DNA of 64,000 bases from Pseudonocardia sp. TRM90224 (GTDB taxonomy: Bacteria > Actinomycetota > Actinomycetes > Mycobacteriales > Pseudonocardiaceae), in the NCBI RefSeq assembly GCF_021245725.1, contig NZ_JAJGSX010000007.1:343515-407514 (forward strand), given 5' to 3'. The position numbers were made by a program, and so were the translations under genes. The notes beneath the pieces were generated by a model. That model was not told the DNA's origin. It did no database searches and saw only the letters and a list, made by a program, of their open reading frames with translations. Below, in pieces: positions 8,762 through 17,146 of this stretch; within the stretch, counting starts at the first letter, position 1; each line of letters begins with the position of its first letter.

Positions 8762-10751
8762 CCGTGCCCGTGTCCTCGCCGCGATCACTCGCGGCAGCCC
8801 GCAGCGGGTTCACGACCGTGAGCGGCAACAGCGTCGTGCCACTGGGGCCGACCTCGATGTCCGTGCCGGTCGACGGGCACACGCCGCAGTCGAAGCACGG
8901 CGTCCAGCGGCAGTCGTCCTGCTCACGACCGTCGAGCGCGTCCTGCCAGTCGTCCCACAGCCACTCGCGTTCGAGGCCGGAGTCGAGGTGGTCCCACGGC
9001 AGCACCTCATCGCGCCCGCGCTCGCGGGTGGTGAACCAGTCGAGCGAGACCCCGAGCGGCTCCAGCTCGGCGGCCGCCGCGGTGATCCAGCGCTCGTAGG
9101 AGAAGTGCTCGCTCCAGCCGTCGAACCGGCCGCCCTCGCGCCAGACGCGCTCGATCACTCGCCCGACCCTGCGGTCGCCGCGGGCCAGCAGGCCTTCGAT
9201 CAGCGACGGCTGCCCGTCGTGGTAGCGCATCCCGATGTTGCGGCCGATCTTGCGGTCGCTGTTGACCGCGGCGCGCAGCTTGCGGAGGCGGTCGTCGACG
9301 ACGTCGGGGTGCGCCTGCGCCGCCCACTGGAACGGGGTGTGCGGCTTGGGCACGAACCCGCCGATCGAGATGGTGCAGCGGATGTCGTTGCGGCCCGACG
9401 CCGCCCGGCCGGCCTTGATCACGCGGTGCGCCATGCCCGCGATCTCGAGGACGTCCTCGTCCTCTTCGGTCGGCAGCCCGCACATGAAGTAGAGCTTGAC
9501 CTGGCGCCAGCCCTGCGCGAACGCCTCGCTGACGGTGCGGATGAGGTCCTCCTCCGACACCATCTTGTTGATCACTCGCCGGATCCGTTCCGAGCCGCCC
9601 TCCGGGGCGAAGGTGAGCCCGGAGCGGCGGCCGTTGCGGCTGATCTCGTTGGCGAGGTCGATGTTGAACGCGTCGACGCGGGTGGAGGGCAGCGACAGCG
9701 AGGTGTTCGTGCCCTCGTAGCGGTCGGCGAGACCCTTCGTGACCTCGGCGATCTCGGAGTGGTCGGCGCTGGAGAGCGAGAGCAGCCCGACCTCGTCGAA
9801 CCCGCTCGCGCGCACGGCGGAGTCGACCATCTCGCCGATGCCCTGCAGCGACCGCTCCCGCACCGGACGGGTGATCATCCCGGCCTGGCAGAAGCGGCAG
9901 CCGCGCGTGCAGCCGCGGAAGATCTCGACGCTGGCGCGCTCGTGGACGGTCTCGGCGAGCGGGACGAGCGGCGCCTTCGGGTAGGGCCACGAGTCGAGGT
10001 CGGTGGTGGTGCGCTTGGTGACCGTGCCGGGCACGCCGTCCTCGACCGGACTGACGTCGGCGATCGCGCCGTCGTCCGCGTAGCTCACCGCGTAGAGCGA
10101 GGGGACGTAGCAGCCGTCGGTCGCGGCGAGGCGGCGCAGCAGCTCGTGGCGCCCGCCGGGGCGGCCCTGCGCCTTCCACTCCTTCACTACGTCGGTGATC
10201 TCGCCGACGACCTCCTCGCCATCGCCGATCGCGGCGACGTCGATGAAGTCGGCGATCGGCTCCGGGTTGAAAGCGGCGTGGCCGCCCGCGACGACGACCG
10301 GCGCGTCGACGTCGCGGTCGGTGGCGTGCAGCGGGATGCCGGCGAGGTCGAGCGCGGTGAGCAGGTTCGTGTAGCCGAGCTCGGTGGAGAAGCTGACACC
10401 GATCAGGTCGAACGCGCCGAGCGGGCGGTGTCCGTCGACGGTGAAGGCGGGCACACCGTGCTCGCGCATGAGCGCCTCGAGGTCGGGCCACACGGCGTAG
10501 CAGCGCTCCGCGAGCGCGTCGGCCCGCTCGTTCAATACTTCGTAGAGGATCATGACGCCCTGGTTGGGCAGGCCGACCTCGTAGGCATCGGGGTACATGA
10601 GCGCCCACCGGACAGCGGCCGAATCCCAATCCTTGCTCTGCGCGTTCAGCTCACCGCCGACGTACTGCACGGGTTTGGCGACCTTGGGCAGCAGTGGCTC
10701 GAGCTCGGCGAAGACGGACGGGGCTGTCACGCTGACCCAGGGTAGCCCCAT
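8754..10751 (-). CDS. B12-binding radical SAM protein (TIGR03960 family)
   Basis: This 665-aa radical SAM enzyme has a cobalamin-binding N-terminal half and a catalytic radical SAM domain. Conserved family sequence includes KPVQYVGGELNAQ near the start, WALMYPDAYEVGLPNQGV and SFSTELGYTNL. The [4Fe-4S] cluster motif is CTRGCRFCQAG (CxxxCxxC). A C-terminal cysteine-rich end (CRWTPCFDCGVCPSTG) may bind metal. Its substrate is unknown; family members occur with the DUF2344 protein, found two genes downstream. ATG 10751 fits the family start; a longer frame begins at 10793. It diverges from the membrane protein gene at 10854 with a 102-bp shared promoter region. Confidence 0.9.
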   Translation of the reverse strand: MGLPWVSVTAPSVFAELEPLLPKVAKPVQYVGGELNAQSKDWDSAAVRWALMYPDAYEVGLPNQGVMILYEVLNERADALAERCYAVWPDLEALMREHGVPAFTVDGHRPLGAFDLIGVSFSTELGYTNLLTALDLAGIPLHATDRDVDAPVVVAGGHAAFNPEPIADFIDVAAIGDGEEVVGEITDVVKEWKAQGRPGGRHELLRRLAATDGCYVPSLYAVSYADDGAIADVSPVEDGVPGTVTKRTTTDLDSWPYPKAPLVPLAETVHERASVEIFRGCTRGCRFCQAGMITRPVRERSLQGIGEMVDSAVRASGFDEVGLLSLSSADHSEIAEVTKGLADRYEGTNTSLSLPSTRVDAFNIDLANEISRNGRRSGLTFAPEGGSERIRRVINKMVSEEDLIRTVSEAFAQGWRQVKLYFMCGLPTEEDEDVLEIAGMAHRVIKAGRAASGRNDIRCTISIGGFVPKPHTPFQWAAQAHPDVVDDRLRKLRAAVNSDRKIGRNIGMRYHDGQPSLIEGLLARGDRRVGRVIERVWREGGRFDGWSEHFSYERWITAAAAELEPLGVSLDWFTTRERGRDEVLPWDHLDSGLEREWLWDDWQDALDGREQDDCRWTPCFDCGVCPSTGTDIEVGPSGTTLLPLTVVNPLRAAASDRGEDTGTGG

Positions 10752-10853
10752 CCTGGACACGGGCCGGTGGCCGGTTGCACTCAGTGTGATCACGGGCCGC
10801 CCAGGAGGCCGTGCCGGTCGCTACCGTCGCCGGACCGGCGGAGGGGATGGCGA

Positions 10854-13019
10854 ATGACGGCAGCTGTGCGCGCGTCCTCGGCGGCCGCCGGGGTGGTTGC
10901 CGGTGCCGCACTGTGTGTGCTTGCTGCTGGCGCGTTCGCGCTGCCGTGGTGGCACGGCCCGACGGTGGCGCTGCTCGTCGACGGCCCGAGCGCGGCGATC
11001 GACCCGCTGCCGCTGGCCGGATGGGCGGTGGCGGGGTGGACCCGCACCGCCGCGGTGGCCGTGCTGGCCCTGGCCGCGCTCGTCGCCGTGTCCCTGCGCC
11101 GGCGGCTCCCGCAGATCCTGCCCGCGGTTGCCGTCGTCGCCGCCGGGACGGCCGCGGCGACGGTCGGTGTGCTGGGCTTCGCCGACCGCGGGCCGGCGAG
11201 CGCGGCGGGGGCGTGGATCGCCGTGGTCGCGGGGATCGCCGCGGTGCTGCTCGTGGTCGTGCGCAGCATCCGGCTGGTGGCGGTCGTCGCCGTGGCAGCT
11301 CTGGTCGTGGTGCTGCTCCCCGGTGCGCGCGCCGCACACACGGAGGGCCCGTTCGTGCGGATCGACGCCGTGCCGGCGGACCAGCTCGGCACGGTCGACG
11401 GGGCCGCGGCCGCTCTCACCGCCACGGGCGTCTCGGTCGTCGACGCCGCCGGACGGGCCACGCTCGTCGCCGCGCTGCAGGAACGCGGTGGCACCGTCCT
11501 CGGGATCGCCGGGCGCCGGGTGGCGCGGTGGGTCGCCGCCGACACCGTCGTCATCGCCGGGCTCGACCCGGGCGACCCGGTCTGGGTGACCGTGCGCGAC
11601 GTCGGCGCGGCGGGGCCCGTCGGCGCCGACGGGACGCTGTGGCTGCGCGCGGTGGGCGATCCGGCCGGCGCGATCCGCAGCCTGAACCTCGCCGCCTACG
11701 ACGGCGAGCAGGCGCTGGCTGCGGCGTACCTGCCGGTGGTCACGATCGCCGTGCCGGGTGGTGTGCAGGCGATCAACGCCGCCACGCTCTTCCCCACGAA
11801 GACGGGCGGGCTGCGGTTCGCCGAGCAGGAGGTGGGCTACCGGCTGGAACGCGTCGAGCCGACCCCGGACAGCGCGATCGTGCGGCATCTCGCCGGCGGC
11901 GCGGATCCCACCTGCGGGGCGAGCCGGACGGCGACGGACGCGTTCCTGGCGCGTTCCGGCCCGGTTGCGGTCGACGCCGACGGCGGTATCTGGTTCGCGG
12001 TCGACCGCGAAGGCCGCGACACGCTCGCCCGCCTCGGCCCGGACGGCGTGCTGCGGGCGGTGCCGGCGCCGGTGCCGGGGCGGGTGCACGCGCTGGTGGC
12101 GACCGCCGACGGGGCGATCGTGCTCATCGCCGTGGCGGATGCGGGGCCGGTGCTCTGGCGGCTGCCCGCAGCCGGGGCGGCGCTGGCCGACCTGCCACCG
12201 ACGCCGGAAGAATGCATCCCCGCTCCCCCGCAGGTCGGACCAGGCGTCACGCTCGTGCCCGTCGGCAACAGTGCGAGCGACGCGCTCGGCGTGCCGCTCG
12301 GCGTCGACGGGCGGTGGGCGAGCGGGCGGCGCGGCGGCCTGACCCCGATCGAGGCCGTAGTGCCGGGCGAGCGGGTGCCGCTCGGGACGCGCAACGACGG
12401 GGAGCTCGATCGCTTGCAACCCGACGGCGTCGGGGGCGTCTGGTGGGTCGAGCGGGTCGCCGGCACGACCTTCCAGCTCGTGCACGGCACACCGAACGCC
12501 GTCGAGCAGCGGTTCCCGCCGGTCGAGCTGCCGGAGCCGTTCAGGCTGGTCACCGACCTGTCGGGGCAGCCGCCGCTGGCGGCGACCCCGCGCGGCGCCC
12601 TCCGGATCAGCGAGGGAGCGGTGAGCACGGTCGTGCCCGGCGACGTCCGCGGCGGCGTCGTGCGGGCCGGTGGGCGTGGATGGCTGCTCGTCGACGGCCG
12701 GCTGGTCGCGACCGACGGCAACCGGGTGGTCGGCCCGGTCGTCGACGCCGGGGAACGCAATGGCGACACCACACCGATCGCGGTGCAGCTCGCCCGCGGC
12801 GTCGCGCCCGATCGGCTCGCGCTGCCGCGCGCCACCGTCGGGCTCGACGGCAATGGGCGCGCTGTCGTCGTCGCCGACGGGGTGGTGCTGGCCGTCGACG
12901 ATGCCGGTGGTGTGCGGGTCGTCGCGCAGGACCAGCGGCTCGGCCCCACGTACGCGGTGGAGGGCGGGCTGGTCGTCCACAAGGACGGGACGTTGCTGCG
13001 CGTGGACCTGCCTGGCTGA
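10854..13019 (+). CDS. Hypothetical membrane protein with large C-terminal extracytoplasmic domain
   Basis: I do not recognise this 721-aa protein. The first 160 residues hold about five hydrophobic segments, including ALCVLAAGAFALPWW, VAVLALAALVAV, AVVAAGTAAATVGVLGF and LVAVVAVAALVVVLLPG. A long, mostly beta-rich domain follows, with repeated segments of the type VDADGGIWFAVDREGRDTL and GVGGVWWVERV. These look like blades of an NHL/YVTN-type propeller. The start is ATG with GGAGGGG 8 nt upstream (10840-10846 region). It is a single gene, divergent from the radical SAM gene and convergent with the TspO-like gene; a long palindrome lies at its 3' end. Confidence 0.7.
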   Translation: MTAAVRASSAAAGVVAGAALCVLAAGAFALPWWHGPTVALLVDGPSAAIDPLPLAGWAVAGWTRTAAVAVLALAALVAVSLRRRLPQILPAVAVVAAGTAAATVGVLGFADRGPASAAGAWIAVVAGIAAVLLVVVRSIRLVAVVAVAALVVVLLPGARAAHTEGPFVRIDAVPADQLGTVDGAAAALTATGVSVVDAAGRATLVAALQERGGTVLGIAGRRVARWVAADTVVIAGLDPGDPVWVTVRDVGAAGPVGADGTLWLRAVGDPAGAIRSLNLAAYDGEQALAAAYLPVVTIAVPGGVQAINAATLFPTKTGGLRFAEQEVGYRLERVEPTPDSAIVRHLAGGADPTCGASRTATDAFLARSGPVAVDADGGIWFAVDREGRDTLARLGPDGVLRAVPAPVPGRVHALVATADGAIVLIAVADAGPVLWRLPAAGAALADLPPTPEECIPAPPQVGPGVTLVPVGNSASDALGVPLGVDGRWASGRRGGLTPIEAVVPGERVPLGTRNDGELDRLQPDGVGGVWWVERVAGTTFQLVHGTPNAVEQRFPPVELPEPFRLVTDLSGQPPLAATPRGALRISEGAVSTVVPGDVRGGVVRAGGRGWLLVDGRLVATDGNRVVGPVVDAGERNGDTTPIAVQLARGVAPDRLALPRATVGLDGNGRAVVVADGVVLAVDDAGGVRVVAQDQRLGPTYAVEGGLVVHKDGTLLRVDLPG

Positions 13020-13022
13020 AAG

Positions 13023-13086
13023 TTCCCCACCGTTTTGCCAACCTGCACGGGTCCCAGGGTGTGCAGGTTGGCAAAACGGTGGGGAA
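13023..13086. repeat. Family B palindrome, copy 1 (convergent junction)
   Basis: Arms of 26 nt are perfectly complementary: left 13023-13048 (TTCCCCACCGTTTTGCCAAC onward to GCAC) and right 13061-13086. They flank a 12-nt loop, gggtcccagggt. It lies 3 bp after one gene's stop and 15 bp before the other gene's stop, so it is positioned to terminate both convergent transcripts. A second copy is at 36639-36702. Confidence 0.95.
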
Positions 13087-13101
13087 GTTGCGGGCTGGGC
13101 C

Positions 13102-13893
13102 CTAGCCCCAGGCGGCGCGGGGTGGGTTGCCCGCGGCGGAGATGCGGCGGGCGATCGCGACGAGCACGACGACGATCGCGGCAGCGCCGGTGACGACCAC
13201 CGCGGCGGGCGGCTCGTTGAGCGAGATGCCGATCAGGCCCCAGATCGCGGCGATGGCGTAGGCGACGACCGCGGTGCCGGAGAGCACCACCCACGCCATG
13301 ATCACCGTCACCGCGGCGAGCACCACGACGGCGGCGACGACGGCGATCGCGTTGTCGCTCGGCAGGCCGATCGCGGCACCGCTCGCGGCCGTGCCGACGA
13401 CGATCGCGACCGACACCCAACCGGCGTACAGCGCGACGGGCGTGCGCAGGAAGAGGCGTTCCGTGCGGTCGGCTGCCGGCTCCTTGCTCAACCGTCCGAA
13501 GACCACGGCGACGCTGACCGTCAGCACGATCAGCACCAGCTCTGCCAGCAGCACCGAGCGGGCGCCGAACGCCAGCATCCAGACGGTGTTGCACACGGCG
13601 GCGAGCACCATCCACCAGCCCGTCCTGCGGTGGATCTCCCGGCCCCGCTGCGCAGGCAGAAGCTGGTAGATCGCGTGCACGAGCAGTCCGGCGTAGATCG
13701 GCAGCCAGATCGCGAACGCCCACGAGGCCGGCAACAACGGCGTGGGATAGGAGATGGCGACCGCGCCGATCGACGCCCCCGTCACCCCACTCCCGACGAG
13801 ACCCGCTACCGCGACCTGCACGATGGCCAACACGATCACCGCGTAGCTGCGCACGCGATCGATTACGGTGGGGCGCTGCGACGTGACCGTCAT
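13102..13893 (-). CDS. TspO/MBR-like tryptophan-rich integral membrane protein
   Basis: This 263-aa protein has about eight hydrophobic segments. The TspO-type signature is LLPASWAFAIWLPIYAGLL near residues 70-90, followed by IHRRTGWWMVLAAVCNTVWML. TspO proteins bind porphyrins and related ligands, but this larger two-part form (tryptophan-rich sensory protein) has no defined ligand. The start was taken at ATG 13893, which fits the hydrophobic N-terminus; a longer frame begins at 13929. It is downstream of the lone antitoxin gene by 66 bp and convergent with the membrane protein at 10854. Confidence 0.75.
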   Translation of the reverse strand: MTVTSQRPTVIDRVRSYAVIVLAIVQVAVAGLVGSGVTGASIGAVAISYPTPLLPASWAFAIWLPIYAGLLVHAIYQLLPAQRGREIHRRTGWWMVLAAVCNTVWMLAFGARSVLLAELVLIVLTVSVAVVFGRLSKEPAADRTERLFLRTPVALYAGWVSVAIVVGTAASGAAIGLPSDNAIAVVAAVVVLAAVTVIMAWVVLSGTAVVAYAIAAIWGLIGISLNEPPAAVVVTGAAAIVVVLVAIARRISAAGNPPRAAWG

Positions 13894-13959
13894 GGCTCCA
13901 TCATCGACCCGCCGGGTCGGTGCTGCCACAAGGATCGCCCGACGAGGCCAACCACACAG

Positions 13960-14184
13960 TCAGCGGCAACCTGACCGCGCTTGGACGAGGCTCTCCATGA
14001 GGCGCGCCGCGTTGGCCGGCGACCGCAGGAGGTGAGCGGTCTCCTCCAGGGCGTCGAAGTCCGGCTTCGCGATGAGGACCGCGGCGCCGCGTGGCGAGAT
14101 GATCTCCACGGGCGTCCGGTCGTCGTTCACCTGCTCGATCAGCGCGGACAGGTGCCGGCGCGCCTCGCTCGCGGTGATGGCCAT
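13960..14184 (-). CDS. Phd/YefM-family antitoxin, no toxin partner
   Basis: This 74-aa DNA-binding antitoxin has the Phd/YefM N-terminal signature MAITASEARRHLSALIEQVN and PVEIISPRGAAVLIAKPD. In the usual arrangement it represses its own operon and neutralises a YoeB/Txe or RelE toxin encoded just downstream. Only 66 bp follow before the TspO-like gene, with no toxin-like frame, so it looks orphaned. The start is supported by AGAGGAGA 8 nt before the ATG. It could act in trans on another toxin or be a remnant of a lost module. Confidence 0.88.
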   Translation of the reverse strand: MAITASEARRHLSALIEQVNDDRTPVEIISPRGAAVLIAKPDFDALEETAHLLRSPANAARLMESLVQARSGCR

Positions 14185-14515
14185 GGCGGCTCTCCTCTGG
14201 TCTGAAGGTTTGCTTCCACTCGGCGCCCGGGTCGTGATGCCGGCCGACTTGCGGGTGCTGGTGGCTGTCGCGCAACCATCACCACCCGCAACTCAAGTGG
14301 GCGCCCCGGTTCGACGAGCGTCTCACGCGTATCTGGCCGGCCGGGATGTGTGCGTTGCGCGCACGAGGGCAGCAAAGCCACTTTCCGGCCCTCACAGGGC
14401 AGGAAAGTGGCTTTCCTGCCCTCCCTCGACCCCAGCGTGAGCTGCGCGGTCACAGTCACGCACCCAGCCCGCAGGCGCCCGCTCTCCCCTGGGCACCCAG
14501 GGTGCGCCGGGGCCG
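14185..14515. other. Gene-free stretch holding family A site 2
   Basis: No supported gene is seen in these 331 bp. They hold the promoter and ribosome-binding site of the antitoxin gene, a TTGCG-rich motif (tgtgcgttgcgcgcacg near 14349) and the family A pair. A similar TTGCGCACG motif precedes or follows other repeat sites. Confidence 0.7.
14366..14423. repeat. Family A hairpin pair, site 2
   Basis: The first unit (14368-14390) has GGCAGCAAAG, CCA loop and CTTTCCGGCC, so its arms carry mismatches. The second unit (14398-14420) is the perfect form GGCAGGAAAG, TGG, CTTTCCTGCC. The first unit is identical to that at 56078-56100. The site lies 93 bp behind the permease stop at 14516. Confidence 0.95.
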
Positions 14516-15331
14516 CTACTTCAGCAGCAGCACGTCGAGCCGCCGTGCGGCCACCGCCACTCCGAGCACGATCATCACGGCGAAGTAGGCGACGTGCACG
14601 AGCATGCCCGGGCCGACGAGCCCGGTGGTGAGGCCGCGCATCAGCTCGACGGCGTGGTAGAGCGGCAGGCACTCGACCACGACCTGCAGCCAACGCGGGT
14701 ACACCGAGAGCGGGAAGAACGTGGTGGAGAACAGGAACATCGGCATGATCACGAGCGTGACCAGGTCGAAGTCCTGCCACGAGCGCAGGTACGACGTCGC
14801 CGCCATCCCGACCGCGGCGAACGCGAACGCCACCACCAGCGCCGCCGGCAGCGCCAGCAGCGCCCACGGCGAGACGAGCAGTCCGGACCCGCCCATCACC
14901 GCGAGGAACCCGAGCGCGTAGAGCCCGCCGCGCAGCAAGGCCCAGCCGATCTCGCCGAGCGCGACGTCGACCGGGCCGAGCGGGGTGGCGAGCATGGCGT
15001 CGTACAGCCGCGCGTACTTGAGCTTGAAGAAGACGTTGAAGGTGGAGTCGAACACCGCGCCGTTCATGGCCGATGCCGCGAGCAGGCCGGGCGCGATGAA
15101 CGCGATGTAGCTGATCGGGCTGCCGTCGGGGCCGGGCAGCGGTCCCACCATCGACCCGAGCCCCTGGCCCATCGCGACCAGGTAGAAGACCGGCTCGAAG
15201 AAGCCCGAGAAGAACGCCATCCACGCCCTGCGGGCCGCGGTGGCCGAGCGCAGCAGCAGCATCCGGGACCGCCCCGCGTAGCTGCCGCCCGGCAGCAGCC
15301 GCAGCGCGAAGGGGGTCTCGAGCGCGCTCAC
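14516..15331 (-). CDS. ABC-2 type permease (drug/antibiotic exporter), second subunit
   Basis: This 271-aa integral membrane subunit belongs to a NodJ/DrrB-like ABC-2 exporter. Hydrophobic helices appear at ISYIAFIAPGLLAASAMNGAV, ALLALPAALVVAFAFAAVG, LVTLVIMPMFLFSTTFFPL and the C-terminal VAYFAVMIVLGVAVAARR. The TTFFPLSVYP loop is the usual ABC-2 element. GTG 15331 overlaps the stop of the other permease by 4 nt (GTGA). Gene order ATPase-permease-permease on the minus strand suggests a heterodimeric membrane part with the ATPase at 16169. The substrate is unknown. Confidence 0.88.
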   Translation of the reverse strand: MSALETPFALRLLPGGSYAGRSRMLLLRSATAARRAWMAFFSGFFEPVFYLVAMGQGLGSMVGPLPGPDGSPISYIAFIAPGLLAASAMNGAVFDSTFNVFFKLKYARLYDAMLATPLGPVDVALGEIGWALLRGGLYALGFLAVMGGSGLLVSPWALLALPAALVVAFAFAAVGMAATSYLRSWQDFDLVTLVIMPMFLFSTTFFPLSVYPRWLQVVVECLPLYHAVELMRGLTTGLVGPGMLVHVAYFAVMIVLGVAVAARRLDVLLLK

Positions 15332-16155
15332 GGGGCCAACCGCCGCGTGAACAGGCGCGTCGCGCCGAACACACCGATCGCGACCAGCAGCAGCAGATAG
15401 GCGGTGTGGCCCAGCGCGGCGAGCGGCACCCACCGGTCGAGCGCGGCAGCGCGGGCCAGCTCGGTGCCGTGCCAGAGCGGCGAGATCCACGTGAGCGGCT
15501 GGACCCAGCCGGGCAGCCGGTCGACCGGGAAGAACGTGCCCGAGAACAGCGTCATCGGCAGGATCACGAACCGGAAGAGCGCGCTGAACGCGGTGCCCTC
15601 GTTCTTGACGGTCGCGGCGTAGGTCGTCACCAGCGCGCACACCGCGGCGCAGGTGAGCACCGCGGCCAGCAACGCGACGATCACTCCGGCGCTGGCGACC
15701 CCGCCGGCCAGCGCGATCACCCCGACGAACACCGCGCCCGTCGCGAGGTTCTTGAGGCAGACCCAGCCGAGGTGCCCCAGCGCCACCTGGGCCGGCGTGA
15801 TCGGACCCGCCACCATCGCGTGGTACATGCGCTGCCACTTGAAGCCGGAGAGCACGGGGTAGGTCGACTCGAACGCCGCGCTCTGCGCGGCGGACACCGC
15901 AAGCAGCGCCGGAGCGAGCCACACCAGGTAGGAGACCCCGCCGGTGGTCTCCGCGGTGCCCGCCCGGCCCTGGAGCAGCGCGCCGAACCCGACCCCGAAG
16001 GCGAGCAGGAAGAGCAGCGGCTGCAGCACGGACGACACCACGGTCGAGCGCCAGTTGCGCCGGTACCACGTGAGGAAGTGCTCCCCGACCATTAGCACGC
16101 CCAAGGCGAACCCGGGCGCACGCGCGACGCTCGTACTCATCGGTCTCGTACTCAT
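15328..16155 (-). CDS. ABC-2 type permease (drug/antibiotic exporter), first subunit
   Basis: This 275-aa membrane protein shows the same ABC-2 layout as its neighbour: VVSSVLQPLLFLLAFGVGF, YLVWLAPALLAVSAAQSAAFE, TLFSGTFFPVDRLP and a C-terminal HTAYLLLLVAIGVFGA. The EST/FK(W/Y) loop and GPIT..VALGHLGW motifs correspond to LATPLGPVDVALGEIGW in the partner, so the two are paralogues. Two ATG codons 15 bp apart (16155, 16140) are each followed by the same 11 nt, a small tandem duplication at the start. The first has GGGGGCG 7 nt upstream. It follows the ATPase gene by 13 bp. Confidence 0.88.
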   Translation of the reverse strand: MSTRPMSTSVARAPGFALGVLMVGEHFLTWYRRNWRSTVVSSVLQPLLFLLAFGVGFGALLQGRAGTAETTGGVSYLVWLAPALLAVSAAQSAAFESTYPVLSGFKWQRMYHAMVAGPITPAQVALGHLGWVCLKNLATGAVFVGVIALAGGVASAGVIVALLAAVLTCAAVCALVTTYAATVKNEGTAFSALFRFVILPMTLFSGTFFPVDRLPGWVQPLTWISPLWHGTELARAAALDRWVPLAALGHTAYLLLLVAIGVFGATRLFTRRLAP

Positions 16156-16168
16156 CGGTTCGCCCCCG

Positions 16169-17116
16169 TCAATCCACCAGGGTGCGGCCGGTCAGCGAGA
16201 GGAAGACGTCCTCCAGCGACGAGCGCCGCACCAGCGCGGAGAGCGGCCGGTGGCCGGCGCGCGCCACCTCGGCCTGGGCGCGCTCGCCGTCGGCCGTGTA
16301 GAGCAGCAGCCGGTCGGGAAGCGACTCGACCCGCTCGACGAGCGGCGCCAGCACCTCCGGTTCGGGCCGTGCCTCCGGGGCGAACCGCAGCTCCAGCACC
16401 TCGCGGGTGGCGTGGCGCTCGATCAGCTCGGCGGGCGAACCCTCGGCGACGATCACGCCGTGGTCCATCACGACGAGCCGGTCGCACAGCTGCTCGGCCT
16501 CGTCCATGTAGTGGGTGGTGATGATCTGCGTGACGCCCTCGCGCTTGAGCCGGTAGAGCCGCTCCCACAGCAGGTGGCGGGCCTGCGGGTCGAGGCCCGT
16601 GGTCGGCTCGTCGAGCAGGAGCAGTTCCGGGTCGTTCACCAGCGAGCGCGCGATCGTGAGCCGCCGTTTCATGCCACCGGAGAGCGGCTCGACGGGGTCG
16701 TCCGCGCGCTCGGTGAGCTGCGCGAACGCCAGCAGCTCCCGCGCCTTCTCCCGCACGTGCGCCCGCGGGAGCCCGAAGTAGCGGCCGTAGATCTCGAGGT
16801 TCTGCCGGACGCTGAGCTCGGCATCGAGGTTGTCGAGCTGCGGCACGACGCCGATGCGGGCCCGGATCCGCGGCCCGTCGCGGCCGGGGTCCATCCCCAG
16901 CACCTGCAGCTCACCCCCGGTGCGGGGCGACACGCAGGCGATCATCCGCATGGCCGACGACTTGCCGGCGCCGTTGGGGCCGAGGAAGCCGAACACCTCG
17001 CCGCGCGCGACGTCGACATCGATGCCGCGCACCGCCTCGATGGCGCCGAAGCGCTTGTACAGCCCCCGCGCCTGGACCAGTCCGTCAGCCACGGAGGGGA
17101 CGGTAGCCGGGGGCAC
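16169..17116 (-). CDS. ABC transporter ATP-binding protein (NodI/DrrA-like)
   Basis: This 315-aa cytoplasmic ATPase powers the exporter with the two permeases downstream. Walker A is GFLGPNGAGKSS near residues 43-54, the signature is PLSGGMKRRLTIARSL, Walker B is LLLLDEPTTGLDPQ, and the switch His lies in IITTHYMDEAEQL. DrrA-type members end with a regulatory extension, seen here as the roughly 75 residues after AEGSPAELIERH. It begins 30 bp beyond the stop of the flavin oxidoreductase gene. The start was left at ATG 17116; the conserved part begins at VQARGLYKRFG. Confidence 0.92.
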   Translation of the reverse strand: MPPATVPSVADGLVQARGLYKRFGAIEAVRGIDVDVARGEVFGFLGPNGAGKSSAMRMIACVSPRTGGELQVLGMDPGRDGPRIRARIGVVPQLDNLDAELSVRQNLEIYGRYFGLPRAHVREKARELLAFAQLTERADDPVEPLSGGMKRRLTIARSLVNDPELLLLDEPTTGLDPQARHLLWERLYRLKREGVTQIITTHYMDEAEQLCDRLVVMDHGVIVAEGSPAELIERHATREVLELRFAPEARPEPEVLAPLVERVESLPDRLLLYTADGERAQAEVARAGHRPLSALVRRSSLEDVFLSLTGRTLVD

Positions 17117-17146
17117 CGACAGAACGCTTGGACGAAAAGGAACTGG

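Noticed and set aside
13023..13086. Family B as insertion-sequence ends
   Set aside because: No transposase or target-site duplication is present; it is a single palindrome without an interior.
13893..13959. A toxin gene after the Phd/YefM antitoxin
   Set aside because: Only 66 bp remain before the TspO-like start, with no YoeB/RelE-like sequence.
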